Part shown: positions 23,740 to 32,122 of the stretch, in pieces
How positions within the stretch are numbered: the first letter of the stretch is position 1
Layout: the number at the start of each line of letters is the position of its first letter
Assembly (NCBI GenBank): GCA_001570385.1
Contig: BBYL01000017.1
Span: forward strand, 124,001-188,000
Source: Microtetraspora glauca
GTDB taxonomy: Bacteria > Actinomycetota > Actinomycetes > Streptosporangiales > Streptosporangiaceae
Reading direction: 5' to 3'
DNA: 64,000 nucleotides
Notes under the pieces: generated by a model
What the model was told of the DNA's origin: nothing
Database searches by the model: none
The model's input: the letters and a program-made list of their open reading frames with translations, nothing else
Made by a program: the position numbers and the translations under genes

Positions 23740-25293
23740 ATGGAGAACATCACCCCTGGACGCCGCTGGGGCACGCTGGCGATCGCGTGCCTGGCCGTAC
23801 TGCTGCTGTCCATCGATCTCACCGTGCTGCACCTCGCCGTGCCCAAGCTGGTCACGGACATGAACCCGTCGGCCACCCAGCTGCTGTGGATCACGGACAT
23901 CTACGGCTTCGCGCTGGCCGGGCTGCTGATCAGCATGGGCAACCTCGGCGACCGGATCGGGCGCAAACGGCTGCTGCTCATCGGCGCCGTGACGTTCGGG
24001 GCGGCCTCCCTGGTGACGGCGTACGCTCCGAACCCCGAGCTGCTCATCGCCGCCCGAGCGGTGCTCGGCGTCGCCGGCGCCACGATCATGCCGTCCACGC
24101 TGTCGCTCATCCGCAACGTCTTCACCGACCCCAAGGAACGGACCTCCGCGGTCGGCATCTGGAGCAGCGTCACGGCCGTCGGCTTCGCCCTCGGACCCAT
24201 CGTGGGCGGCGCGCTGCTCGAGAGGTTCTGGTGGGGATCCGTCTTCCTGATCAATCTGCCCGTTGTCGCGGTGATCCTGGTGGCGGGCCTCGTGGTGCTG
24301 CCGGAGTCGCGCAACCCCCGGCCGGGACGCCTCGACGTCATCAGCGTCCCGCTGTCGGTCGTCAGCGTGCTCGCGCTCGTCTACGCCCTCAAGGAGGCCG
24401 CGCACAACGGCGTCGCCCACGTCCCCGTCGTCACCGCGGCTCTGATCGGGGTGGTCGCCCTCGCCGTTTTCATCCGGCGGCAGACCCGGATCGCCGAACC
24501 GCTCATCGATGTACGGCTGTTCCGGCGCAGGGCCTTCTCCGCCTCGGTCGGCGCCGAGCTCATCGCGATGTTCGCGATGCTCGCCATGTCTTTGGTGTTC
24601 GCGCAGTACTTCCAGCTCGTCGCGGGCCTGTCACCGCTGGTCGCCGCGCTCGCGAGCATGCCGGGCGGTCTCGCCGGAGGCGTGGGAGGCGCGCTCGCCG
24701 GGACGCTGGTGCACCGCTGGGGGCGGGCCAGGGTCGTCGCCCTGGGGCTCGCCATGACCGCTGTCTCGTTCGCCATGTTCCGCGGGCTCGGGACCGAGTT
24801 CGACTACCGCTATGTCCTGGCCGCGATGATCCTCCAAGGCATCGGCATCGGCTTCACCTTCGCCGTCACCAACGACACGGTGCTCGCCTCCGCCCCGAAG
24901 GAGCGTGCGGGCGCGGCCGGCGCGATCTCCGAGACCGCGCACGAGATGGGCGGCGCCCTGGGCATCGCCGTACTGGGCAGCGTGCTGAACAGCGTCTACA
25001 GCAGCGGGCTGCGGCTCCCCGCGAACCTTCCGCCCGGAGCGGAGGACCGGATCCGCGAGACGCTCGCGGGCGCGTTCGAGGTGGCGGCCACGCTGCCCGG
25101 CGACGTCGCGGGAGCCGTCACGACCGCGGCCGAGCGTGCCTTCGTCGAGGGCGTCCACACCACCGTGCTGACCGGCGCGGGCATCCTGCTCGCCCTCGCG
25201 CTGGTGGCCCTGTACGCGCTGCGCGGCGTGCCGAAGGTCATCCCCGAGCAGGAGGAGCCGGCGATCGGCCCCGTCCCGGAGAAGATCAGCTGA
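23740..25293 (+). CDS. MFS drug exporter, DHA2 family (14 TM)
   Basis: A 517-residue proton-coupled drug exporter of the QacA/LfrA type. Helix 1 carries AIACLAVLLLSIDLTVLHLAV, with the membrane aspartate typical of DHA2 carriers. MFS motif A is GNLGDRIGRKR, and motif C is in the fifth-helix region AVGFALGPIVGGALLE. About 14 hydrophobic segments are visible and the tail PEQEEPAIGPVPEKIS is cytoplasmic. It follows the AfsR-type regulator on the same strand and may be its target. Its last eight bases overlap the convergent DUF402 gene. The substrate cannot be read from sequence. Confidence 0.92.
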   Translation: MENITPGRRWGTLAIACLAVLLLSIDLTVLHLAVPKLVTDMNPSATQLLWITDIYGFALAGLLISMGNLGDRIGRKRLLLIGAVTFGAASLVTAYAPNPELLIAARAVLGVAGATIMPSTLSLIRNVFTDPKERTSAVGIWSSVTAVGFALGPIVGGALLERFWWGSVFLINLPVVAVILVAGLVVLPESRNPRPGRLDVISVPLSVVSVLALVYALKEAAHNGVAHVPVVTAALIGVVALAVFIRRQTRIAEPLIDVRLFRRRAFSASVGAELIAMFAMLAMSLVFAQYFQLVAGLSPLVAALASMPGGLAGGVGGALAGTLVHRWGRARVVALGLAMTAVSFAMFRGLGTEFDYRYVLAAMILQGIGIGFTFAVTNDTVLASAPKERAGAAGAISETAHEMGGALGIAVLGSVLNSVYSSGLRLPANLPPGAEDRIRETLAGAFEVAATLPGDVAGAVTTAAERAFVEGVHTTVLTGAGILLALALVALYALRGVPKVIPEQEEPAIGPVPEKIS

Positions 25294-25795
25294 CCAGGGA
25301 GAGCCACCGGTGGTGGGCGCCGCCGAAGGGCTCGATCCTGCGGTTCACGGCGTCCATCAGCCAGGCGGCCGACCGCTCCGCCTGGCTGATGATCTCCGCG
25401 GGATAGCCGTACAGCACCTGGTGCTCGGCGAACTCGTCCTCATCGTCGAGATGCAGGCGCCCGTCGCGCATCCGCAGCACGTCGAGATCGAGATCGACCA
25501 TGGTGACCTCACCGTCGCGCCACTCCGGCACGGTGGTGACGTCGCAGTAGATCTCCGCCTTGTGATCGTCGGGGTTGAACGTGGCCGTCCACCACGCGGC
25601 ACGGGGGAAGAGGATCACGAACGGCCGCTTCCACACGACCGGCGGCTCCGTACCCCTGCTGCCGCTGGTCCCGGCCGGACACCCCACCCAGACACCGAAC
25701 TCGTCGTCACCGAGCAGCCGCGCCGAATGGTTCCAGTGCAACGACCCGCCGTATTTGCGGTAGACGACCCTCACCTGATCCGCGTCGGCCGCCAC
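25286..25795 (-). CDS. DUF402 domain protein
   Basis: A protein of about 169 residues with the DUF402 fold (related to the FomD/YgaC phosphatase group, which hydrolyse nucleotide or CMP-linked phosphates in the presence of divalent metal). The segments YRKYGGSLHWNHSARLLG, AAWWTATFNPDDHKAEIYCD and VDLDLDVLRMRDGRLHLDDE show the conserved Trp, Tyr, Asp and Glu pattern, including the D-x-D-x-D-like metal site. I choose the GTG at 25795 because GGAGGAAAGG lies just upstream; a TTG at 25861 would add 22 residues but falls inside the hairpin region. The function here is unknown. Confidence 0.82.
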   Translation of the reverse strand: MAADADQVRVVYRKYGGSLHWNHSARLLGDDEFGVWVGCPAGTSGSRGTEPPVVWKRPFVILFPRAAWWTATFNPDDHKAEIYCDVTTVPEWRDGEVTMVDLDLDVLRMRDGRLHLDDEDEFAEHQVLYGYPAEIISQAERSAAWLMDAVNRRIEPFGGAHHRWLSLVS

Positions 25796-25866
25796 GCCGG
25801 TCCTTTCCTCCGGAGGAAGATGATCGAACCGAACGTACGCGGTCCCGCGCCGCGGGCACAAGGCAT

Positions 25867-25905
25867 GAGGAGCACCGGGGAACGCGTGGTTCCCCGGTGC
25901 TCCTC
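25867..25905 (-). terminator. Terminator downstream of rnj
   Basis: A perfect 17-bp stem (GAGGAGCACCGGGGAAC) with the five-base loop GCGTG lies five bases after the rnj stop and ends that transcription unit before the DUF402 gene. Confidence 0.88.
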
Positions 25906-25909
25906 GCCG

Positions 25910-27595
25910 CTATACCTCGACCACCACAGGGATGATCATCGGACGGCGGCGGTAGGTGTCGCTCACCCACCGGCCGACCGTACGGCGGACCGCGCGGCGG
26001 ATCTGCTGCACGTCCGCCACACCGTCCGCGGCCGCCTCCTGGAGGGCGATCTCGATCTGCGGGATCACTCCGTCGAGCGCCTCCGGGTCGATGCCCGAAC
26101 CGCGTGCGGTGATCTCCGGGCCGCCGGTCAGCTTGCCCGTGGTCGAGTCGACCACCACGACGACGGAGATGAAGCCCTCGTCTCCGAGGATGCGCCGGTC
26201 CTTGAGCGCGATGTCCGTGATGTCGCCGACCGAGGTGCCGTCGACGAACACGTAACCACAGGAGACGGCGCCGCTGATCCGCGCCTGCCCGTCGACGAGG
26301 TCGACCACCACGCCGTCCTCGGCGATGACGATGTTCTCGTCCGGGACACCGGTCAGCCGCGCGAGCTGCGCGTGCGCCCGAAGGTGCCGCCACTCCCCGT
26401 GCACCGGCATGAAGTTCGACGGCTTGGTGAGGTTCAGCACGTACAGCAGCTCACCTGCCGCCGCGTGGCCGGAGACGTGAACGCGGGCGTTGCCCTTGTG
26501 CACGACCTTGGCACCCCAGCGGCTGAGGCCGTTGATGACCTTGTTGACCGCGGTCTCGTTGCCGGGGACCAGGGAGGACGCCAGCAGCACGGTGTCGCCG
26601 GCGGCGATCCGGATGGGGTGGTCGCGGTTGGCCATCCGGGACAGCGCGGCCATCGGCTCGCCCTGGGAGCCGGTGCAGATCAGCACCACGTCCTCCGGCG
26701 GCCGCTCCTCGATCTCCCGGGAGTCGACCAGGAGCCCGGCCGGCACCCGGAGGTAGCCGAGCTCGCGGGCCACGCCCATGTTGCGGACCATGGACCGGCC
26801 GATCAACGCCACCTTGCGCCCGTGCTTCTCCGCCGCGTCCATGATCTGCTGTACGCGGTGGATGTGCGAGGCGAAGCTCGCCACGATGATGCGCTTCTCC
26901 GCGGTGCGGAAGACGTCGTCGATGACCGGGGCGATGTCCCGCTCGCTGGTGACGAAGCCGGGCACCTCGGAGTTGGTGGAGTCCGACATCAGCAGGTCGA
27001 CGCCCTCGGCTCCGAGCCGGGCGAAGCCGCCGAGGTCGGTCAGCCGCCCGTCCATCGGCAGCTGGTCCATCTTGAAGTCGCCGGTGTGCAGCACGATGCC
27101 GGCCGGCGTCCTGATCGCGACCGCCAGCGCGTCCGGGATCGAGTGGTTGACCGCGAAGAACTCGCACTCGAACGGGCCGAACCGGCGCCGCTCCCCCTCG
27201 ACGACCTCGACCTTGACCGGCTGCATCCGGTGTTCGGAGAGCTTGCTCTCGATCAGGCCCAGGGTCAGCCGCGACCCGACCAGCGGCAGGTCCCTGCGCT
27301 CCCGCAGGAGGTACGGCACCGCACCGATGTGGTCCTCATGGGCATGGGTCAGGACGACCGCCTCGATGTCGTCCAGGCGGTCCCTGATGTAGTCGAAATC
27401 GGGCAGGATCAGGTCGATGCCCGGCTGCTCGGGATCGGGGAACAGCACCCCGCAGTCGACCACGAGCAGACGGCCGTCGAACTCGAAGACCGCCATGTTG
27501 CGGCCGATCTCCCCCAGTCCGCCCAGCGCGACGATGCGCAGGCCGCCCGCGGGTAGTGATGGCGGAGGCCCGAGCTCGGGATGCGGATGGCTCAT
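25910..27595 (-). CDS. rnj: Ribonuclease J
   Basis: A 561-residue metallo-beta-lactamase/beta-CASP ribonuclease with endo- and 5'-exonuclease activity, central to mRNA decay and rRNA maturation in actinomycetes. The N-terminus holds GLRIVALGGLGEIGRNMAVF, the zinc motif THAHEDH (His84, His86, Asp88, His89) and the later ligand HTGDFKMDQLP. The beta-CASP region carries SDSTNSEVPGF, LICTGSQGEPMAALSRM and HVSGHAAAGELLYVL. The C-terminal domain is of normal length, ending RPMIIPVVVEV. It lies downstream of dapA on the same strand, as in Streptomyces, and is closed by a strong terminator. Confidence 0.97.
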   Translation of the reverse strand: MSHPHPELGPPPSLPAGGLRIVALGGLGEIGRNMAVFEFDGRLLVVDCGVLFPDPEQPGIDLILPDFDYIRDRLDDIEAVVLTHAHEDHIGAVPYLLRERRDLPLVGSRLTLGLIESKLSEHRMQPVKVEVVEGERRRFGPFECEFFAVNHSIPDALAVAIRTPAGIVLHTGDFKMDQLPMDGRLTDLGGFARLGAEGVDLLMSDSTNSEVPGFVTSERDIAPVIDDVFRTAEKRIIVASFASHIHRVQQIMDAAEKHGRKVALIGRSMVRNMGVARELGYLRVPAGLLVDSREIEERPPEDVVLICTGSQGEPMAALSRMANRDHPIRIAAGDTVLLASSLVPGNETAVNKVINGLSRWGAKVVHKGNARVHVSGHAAAGELLYVLNLTKPSNFMPVHGEWRHLRAHAQLARLTGVPDENIVIAEDGVVVDLVDGQARISGAVSCGYVFVDGTSVGDITDIALKDRRILGDEGFISVVVVVDSTTGKLTGGPEITARGSGIDPEALDGVIPQIEIALQEAAADGVADVQQIRRAVRRTVGRWVSDTYRRRPMIIPVVVEV

Positions 27596-27731
27596 GCGAA
27601 CTCCTCGATCCGCGCGCCGCGGTTCCCGATCATTCCCCCGCTCACCGGGTCTCCCCGCCGGTCGGCTGGGTTCCCCGGGAATCGCGACAGTTATGTCTGG
27701 TGATGCGCTCGCTCATTCGTCTCCATTGTCA

Positions 27732-28649
27732 CTAGCTATCTGCAAGCTTCAGGCCGCCCGCGACGAGGTCCACGCGCAGCATCGCGATCTGCTCTTCCGT
27801 CGCGTCGACGAGCGGCAGTCGTACGTGACCGGCGTCCTGGCCGATCAACCTCAACGCGGCCTTCGTCGCGATCGCCCCCTGGGTCCGCGTCATGACACCC
27901 GCGACCACGGAGAGCAGGCGGCGGTGCACGTCCAGGGCACCGGCGACGTTTCCGGACCGGTAACGCTCGATCATGGAGGCGAGGTCCGCGCCGGCCACGT
28001 GGCCGACCACGCTGACGAACCCCGCCGCGCCGACGGACAGCCACGCCAGGTTCACCAGGTCGTCACCCGAGTAGAACGCCAGGTCGGTGGCCGCCATCAC
28101 CTGCGATCCCGCGAAAAGGTCGCCCTTGGCGTCCTTGACCGCGACGATCCGCGGATGCTGGGCCAGCCGTATGAGGGTCACGGTCTCGATCGGCACCCCG
28201 GTCCGGGCGGGAATGTCGTAAAGCATCGCCGGAAGGCCGGTCGCGTCAGCCACAGCGGTGAAATGACGATAAAGGCCCTCTTGCGGCGGTTTATTGTAAT
28301 AGGGAGTCACCACCAGGAGGCCATGCGCCCCCGCACGCTCCGCGGCCCGGGCCAGCTCCACGCTGTGGTGGGTGTCATTGCTGCCCGCTCCGGCCACCAC
28401 CGTGGCCCGATCGCCCACCGCCTCGATCACCGCGCGGAGGATGCGATCCTTCTCAGCGTCGGTGGTGGTGGGGGACTCTCCCGTCGTGCCGCTCACGACC
28501 AGTCCGTCGTTGCGCTGCTCGTCGACCAGATAGGCGGCGAGACGCTGGACACCCTCGTAGTCGACCGCCCCATCCTGGGTGAACGGGGTGACCATGGCGG
28601 TCAGCATGCGGCCGAAGGGGGCGTCAGAGGTTCCAGTTGGCGATGCCAT
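27732..28649 (-). CDS. dapA: 4-hydroxy-tetrahydrodipicolinate synthase
   Basis: A 305-residue class I aldolase that condenses pyruvate with aspartate semialdehyde, the entry to the diaminopimelate/lysine branch. GRMLTAMVTPFTQDG opens the barrel. GTTGESPT binds the pyruvate carboxylate, Tyr144 (LYDIPART) is the proton relay, and Lys172 (IVAVKDAKGD) forms the Schiff base. The ATG at 28649 has no ribosome-binding site, but TAGCGT sits seven bases upstream, so it is probably leaderless. The frame continues upstream but loses family similarity. It lies next to rnj, whereas dapB is 9 kb away on the far side of an accessory insertion. Confidence 0.96.
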   Translation of the reverse strand: MASPTGTSDAPFGRMLTAMVTPFTQDGAVDYEGVQRLAAYLVDEQRNDGLVVSGTTGESPTTTDAEKDRILRAVIEAVGDRATVVAGAGSNDTHHSVELARAAERAGAHGLLVVTPYYNKPPQEGLYRHFTAVADATGLPAMLYDIPARTGVPIETVTLIRLAQHPRIVAVKDAKGDLFAGSQVMAATDLAFYSGDDLVNLAWLSVGAAGFVSVVGHVAGADLASMIERYRSGNVAGALDVHRRLLSVVAGVMTRTQGAIATKAALRLIGQDAGHVRLPLVDATEEQIAMLRVDLVAGGLKLADS

Positions 28650-28656
28650 AGACCGA

Positions 28657-28662
28657 ACGCTA
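28657..28662 (-). promoter_or_regulatory. -10 element of leaderless dapA promoter
   Basis: TAGCGT on the minus strand leaves seven bases (TCGGTCT) to the dapA ATG. The same arrangement, TACTGT-TCGGTAC-ATG, precedes cutC. Confidence 0.5.
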
Positions 28663-28742
28663 CCTGGATCCACCGAATCGGTGGACCTCGCCACCCCGTT
28701 ACACGGACGGCACCGCCCGGGGCCGGTGAGGACGGGATGGAA

Positions 28743-28788
28743 AGAGGCCGCCGATATGTGCTCGGGGGTACACAGATCAGCGGCCTCT
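28743..28788 (-). terminator. Long hairpin terminator upstream of dapA
   Basis: Two 18-base arms pair at 16 positions, starting AGAGGCCGC, around a 10-base loop, followed on the minus strand by CTTTCC. It ends the hypothetical gene at 28876-29193 and insulates dapA. Confidence 0.75.
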
Positions 28789-28875
28789 ACCGATGAATCG
28801 CCGTATCTTACGAGCGCGTTACACACAGCCGACGAGAATTTTCCGAACTTCGGGGCCGGCGGGCGTTCTCCCAGC

Positions 28876-29193
28876 TCACCGCACCTCCCCGATGAGCAGC
28901 CTGAGCCACAGGATCTCCATTCTCGCCGTGACGAGCCGCTCGCTCTCGTGGACCCTGGACCCGTCGGGCCCGCGTACGGTCCGGCGGATGAACACCAGGC
29001 CGCCCGAGTGGCACAGCTCGTAGATCGTCGCCTTGCACTCGCAGGTATGCCTGCGTACGCGGACCCGGTCGCTGCGCTGGGCCGGCACGAGCCAGTTGAT
29101 CTTTTCGTGCTTCTTCTGCAACGGAGCCACGTGAACACCGTGGTACGGCCCGGGAATCGGACTTTCCGGTACCGCCGTAGGGGGCGAATCCAT
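28876..29193 (-). CDS. Small hypothetical protein, 105 residues
   Basis: I do not recognise a named family. The ATG at 29193 has AAAGGTG upstream. The first 30 residues are Pro-rich (SPPTAVPESPIPGPYHGV). The C-terminal half is a compact basic domain with RRHTCECKATIYELCHSGG, where two or three cysteines could bind metal, and FIRRTVRGPDGSRVHESER. Proteins of this shape (a Cys pair, YELC, then a short beta hairpin and a C-terminal helix WLRLLIGEVR) recur next to GntR and XRE regulators in actinomycetes as far as I recall. It is divergent from the HutC-type GntR gene across 127 bases, so the two probably share a promoter region. Confidence 0.6.
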   Translation of the reverse strand: MDSPPTAVPESPIPGPYHGVHVAPLQKKHEKINWLVPAQRSDRVRVRRHTCECKATIYELCHSGGLVFIRRTVRGPDGSRVHESERLVTARMEILWLRLLIGEVR

Positions 29194-29320
29194 CGCCGGC
29201 GCACCTTTCACCATCTGATCCGCAAAGTTGGAATCACAGACATGGGCCATTACTCTGGGTTGTCCATCGGATACGCCAAGATTGGGCGACCGCATCAAGG
29301 CCCACCCCCAGGGATGGATG

Positions 29321-30058
29321 ATGGCCAATTCCGACCCGGTCTACCTGCGCGTAGTTGAGGACATCCGACGCCAGATCGTCGATGGCACTCTGCCGCCGGG
29401 CGCACCGATCCCCTCACGGCACCAGATCACGCGGAAGTACAGCGTCGGCGAGACCGCGGCACGGCACGCGTTGCGCGTGCTCGCGCACGAAGGGCTCATC
29501 GTCGGACGTGTCGGCTCCGGCCACCGCGTCCGCGAGAAACCGACACTGCTTCCGCTCTATCGAAGTCGCCTGCCCGACACGCTCGCGACGTTGCCGTCGG
29601 ACGTACAGGGCGGCGGATATCGCCCCACATGGAGCTGGCGGAGCGAGCTCTCGGAGGCTCCTCCGGAGATCGCCCAGCGGCTGAGACTCGGCCACGGCAG
29701 CCAGGTGACCAAGGTCTGGCACGTGGTCCGCGGCGACGGCCGGCCCATACAGCTCGCCACCTCCTATGAGCTGGTGGAGTTCAGCCAGGGCCACGGCCCC
29801 GACGAAGGCACCGCCGAGCGCAGGAGCGTCCTGGAACGGATGGCGGCCTCCGGGACGAAGATCACCGAGATCACCGAGAGCGTGCACATCAGGGTGCCGC
29901 AGCCGATCGAGAGCGACCTGCTCGAACTCCCGGCCGGGGTCCAGGTGATGCATGTCGAGCGCACCCACTGGACCGGCGACCGTCCCGTGGAGACCAGCGA
30001 CATCGTGATCCCCGGCGACCGGTTCCGCCTGGTCTACGGGATTCCGGTCCAGCTCTGA
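29321..30058 (+). CDS. GntR/HutC-family regulator with UTRA domain
   Basis: A 245-residue regulator. Residues 5 to 70 form the GntR winged helix (VYLRVVEDIRRQIVDGTLPP, IPSRHQITRKYSVGETAARH, LAHEGLIVGRVGSGHRV). Residues about 95-240 form a UTRA ligand-binding fold (EIAQRLRLGHGSQVTKVWHV, RPIQLATSYE, ITEITESVHIRVPQPIE, HWTGDRPVETSDIVIPGDRF). UTRA proteins bind small effectors such as sugars, histidine derivatives or phosphonates. Two adjacent ATGs (29318, 29321) follow AGGGATGG; I take the second for spacing. It diverges from a small Cys-containing protein and precedes radC by 52 bases. Confidence 0.88.
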   Translation: MANSDPVYLRVVEDIRRQIVDGTLPPGAPIPSRHQITRKYSVGETAARHALRVLAHEGLIVGRVGSGHRVREKPTLLPLYRSRLPDTLATLPSDVQGGGYRPTWSWRSELSEAPPEIAQRLRLGHGSQVTKVWHVVRGDGRPIQLATSYELVEFSQGHGPDEGTAERRSVLERMAASGTKITEITESVHIRVPQPIESDLLELPAGVQVMHVERTHWTGDRPVETSDIVIPGDRFRLVYGIPVQL

Positions 30059-30110
30059 CTGTCGGTGGCCGCTGGTAGAACCGATCCGGATTCCCCATCC
30101 GGAGGTGGCG

Positions 30111-30785
30111 ATGCGCGTCAAGGATCTGCCGGCGACCGACCAGCCCCGCGAGCGCCTGCTCGCCTCGGGTCCGACCGCGCTCGCCGACCGGGAGTTGCTC
30201 GCGCTGCTGCTCGGCTCGGGCAGCAAGGGCGCCAACGCCGTCGAGCTGGCCTCACGGCTGATCGCGCACTGCGGCGACCTGGGAGAGCTGGGCCGGTCCG
30301 AGCCCCATCGCCTGCTTGCGGTTCCCGGCGTGGGCCCCGCCAAAGCGGCCCGCGTCGCCGCCGCCTTCCAGCTCGTACGGCGTGCGCAGGCCGAGCCGGA
30401 GCGCACCCGCATCACCTGTTCGGGTGACCTGGCCGCCGCCGCGGCGCCACTCCTGCACGGCCAGGCGAAGGAACGCCTGGTCGTGCTGGTCTGCGACGCC
30501 AGAGGCAACGTCCTGCGGCGGACCCTGGCCAGCGAAGGGGGAAGCGACCACACCCCCGCGCCCATTCGCGACATCATCACCACCGTCCTCGTCTGTGGCG
30601 GAGCCGCCTTCGGCCTCGCCCACAACCACCCCAGCGGCTCGCTGGAGCCCAGCCACGCCGACCTCGAGGTCACCGCCCGCCTCCACAAGGCGGCCGAGAC
30701 CGTCGGCCTGCGCTTCCTCGACCACGTGATCGTCACCGACACGCGCTGGCGCCGGATCCCGCTTCCCCCTCCGGAAAACCCCTGA
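30111..30785 (+). CDS. radC: RadC family protein (JAB/MPN metallo-domain)
   Basis: A 224-residue RadC. The N-terminal helix-hairpin-helix part carries PRERLLASGPTALADRELLALLLGSG, split into the usual two segments, then LLAVPGVGPAKAARVAAAF. The C-terminal JAB1/MPN domain has the zinc motif AHNHPSGSLEPSHAD near residues 170-184, with the upstream Glu in ASEGGSDHTPAP. The biochemical role of RadC is unsettled: the historical link to DNA repair was withdrawn, and members are common in mobile islands. The ATG at 30111 has GGAGG five bases upstream. It lies among GntR regulators, not near repair genes, which supports an island setting. Confidence 0.93.
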   Translation: MRVKDLPATDQPRERLLASGPTALADRELLALLLGSGSKGANAVELASRLIAHCGDLGELGRSEPHRLLAVPGVGPAKAARVAAAFQLVRRAQAEPERTRITCSGDLAAAAAPLLHGQAKERLVVLVCDARGNVLRRTLASEGGSDHTPAPIRDIITTVLVCGGAAFGLAHNHPSGSLEPSHADLEVTARLHKAAETVGLRFLDHVIVTDTRWRRIPLPPPENP

Positions 30786-30884
30786 TCGCACGATGATACG
30801 TCTGGTTGTATCGTTCTGTCTAATGTAAAGGAACCATTGGCCCATACAGGCATAGCTCGACGAGACCCCTCGTAGCTGGTCGCC

Positions 30885-30890
30885 TATCTT
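30885..30890 (+). promoter_or_regulatory. -10 element of leaderless double-GntR gene
   Basis: TATCTT lies six bases before the GTG at 30897, with no ribosome-binding site. This fits a leaderless promoter. Confidence 0.5.
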
Positions 30891-30896
30891 GCGGAC

Positions 30897-31379
30897 GTGC
30901 TTGATCATGATGGCGACACCCACCTCTATGTGCAGATCGCCGAGATCATTAGGCGGCAGATCCTGCACGGCGAGCTCGCACCGGGGAACGCGGTCCCGAG
31001 CGAGGCCGCGATCCAGAGCCAGTTCGGAGTGGCCAGGACGACAGCGCGCCGGGCGTTCCACATGCTCCGAGAAGAAGGGCTCATCTACACCGTCCAGGGC
31101 GAGGGTACGTTCGTGGGCCCACCGGGCGAGGCGCCTCGTGAGCAGCGCAGGACGCCGCTGTACCGGCAGATAGCGGACGACGTCATCGCACGCATCCGCC
31201 GCGGTGAGCTGCGCCCGCGCCGACCGATACCTAGCGAGACCACGCTCCTGCAGCAGTACGACGTGGCACGCGAAACGGTGCGCAGGGCCGTCGCACTCCT
31301 TCGCGAGGAGAAGTGGGTCTACACCGTCCCGCAGCGAGGCAGCTTCGTCTCGCCGGAGGAGAACTGGCCCAAGGGTTAG
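30897..31379 (+). CDS. Double GntR winged-helix protein 1, no effector domain
   Basis: A 160-residue protein that consists of two complete GntR-type winged helices in tandem and almost nothing else. Domain 1 is LYVQIAEIIRRQILHGELAP with VPSEAAIQSQFGVARTTARR and GLIYTVQGEGTFVG (about 10-75). Domain 2 is LYRQIADDVIARIRRGELRP with IPSETTLLQQYDVARETVRR and WVYTVPQRGSFVSP (about 88-155). No UTRA, FCD or aminotransferase domain follows. One chain could bind a two-half-site operator by itself. The GTG at 30897 opens a GTGCTTGATC word shared with the start of the paralogue 44 bases downstream of this gene. Its targets and signal are unknown. Confidence 0.85.
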   Translation: MLDHDGDTHLYVQIAEIIRRQILHGELAPGNAVPSEAAIQSQFGVARTTARRAFHMLREEGLIYTVQGEGTFVGPPGEAPREQRRTPLYRQIADDVIARIRRGELRPRRPIPSETTLLQQYDVARETVRRAVALLREEKWVYTVPQRGSFVSPEENWPKG

Positions 31380-31423
31380 CGAATCCAGTCAACTGGTCGT
31401 ACCGGTACGTCTGCCCTCGGAAC

Positions 31424-31903
31424 GTGCTTGATCGAGATGGACCGATCCCGGTCTACAGACAGATCGCCGAGATCGTGCGGCTGCGGATCGACCGCGGCGA
31501 TCTGATGCCGGGCGAGGCGATTCCCAGCGAAGCGGAGCTGGAGGACGAGTACGGCATCGCTCGGATGACAGCACGACGCGTGGCCCGCGAGCTCAGGGAA
31601 CTGGGCCTCGTCCACACGGTCCAAGGAGAGGGCACATTCGTCGGGCAACCGGGAACGCCCCGGTCCGCCGAGCGCACACCCATCTATCACCGGATAGCCG
31701 CCGACATCAGCGCCCACATCCGCAAGGGCGAGCTTCAGACCAACAAACCGATCCCCAGCGAGAAGTCGCTCATGCGCCAGTACGGCGTGGCGAAGGCCAC
31801 CGTCCGGCAGGCCGTGGCGTTGTTGCGCATGCAGGGTTGGACATTCACCGTCGCCTACCGAGGGACCTACGTCTCGCCCCGGGAGAAATGGCCGGCGGAC
31901 TAG
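31424..31903 (+). CDS. Double GntR winged-helix protein 2, paralogue of the preceding gene
   Basis: A 159-residue tandem paralogue with the same two-domain layout: VYRQIAEIVRLRIDRGDLMP, IPSEAELEDEYGIARMTARR, VHTVQGEGTFVGQPG, then IYHRIAADISAHIRKGELQT, IPSEKSLMRQYGVAKATVRQ and VAYRGTYVSPREKW. The start GTG at 31424 is chosen by alignment with the first copy (both begin V-L-D-x-D-G). An upstream extension to 31313 overlaps copy 1 and shows no similarity. Roughly half of the aligned residues are identical by eye, so this is an old duplication. Domain 1 aligns with domain 1 and domain 2 with domain 2, so the fused unit itself was duplicated. Confidence 0.85.
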   Translation: MLDRDGPIPVYRQIAEIVRLRIDRGDLMPGEAIPSEAELEDEYGIARMTARRVARELRELGLVHTVQGEGTFVGQPGTPRSAERTPIYHRIAADISAHIRKGELQTNKPIPSEKSLMRQYGVAKATVRQAVALLRMQGWTFTVAYRGTYVSPREKWPAD

Positions 31904-32122
31904 CGGTCCCGTCCATGACGGTGAACTCAGCCGTCCCCTCCCCCGAACAGATGGCCGGATCCCCTGACTCTCGCGGTCATCTCGGGCACCGCCACGAGGG
32001 GGTATGCCACGTTCCTGGAAATTCGCGACGTTTTCCGACGGTTTGAGGGTAGTCACCATGTGCGGGACGGCCTATTCCTGCCGTGCCGTGATCGTCCCGA
32101 CAAGAGGTCCGGGGGGGATCTC

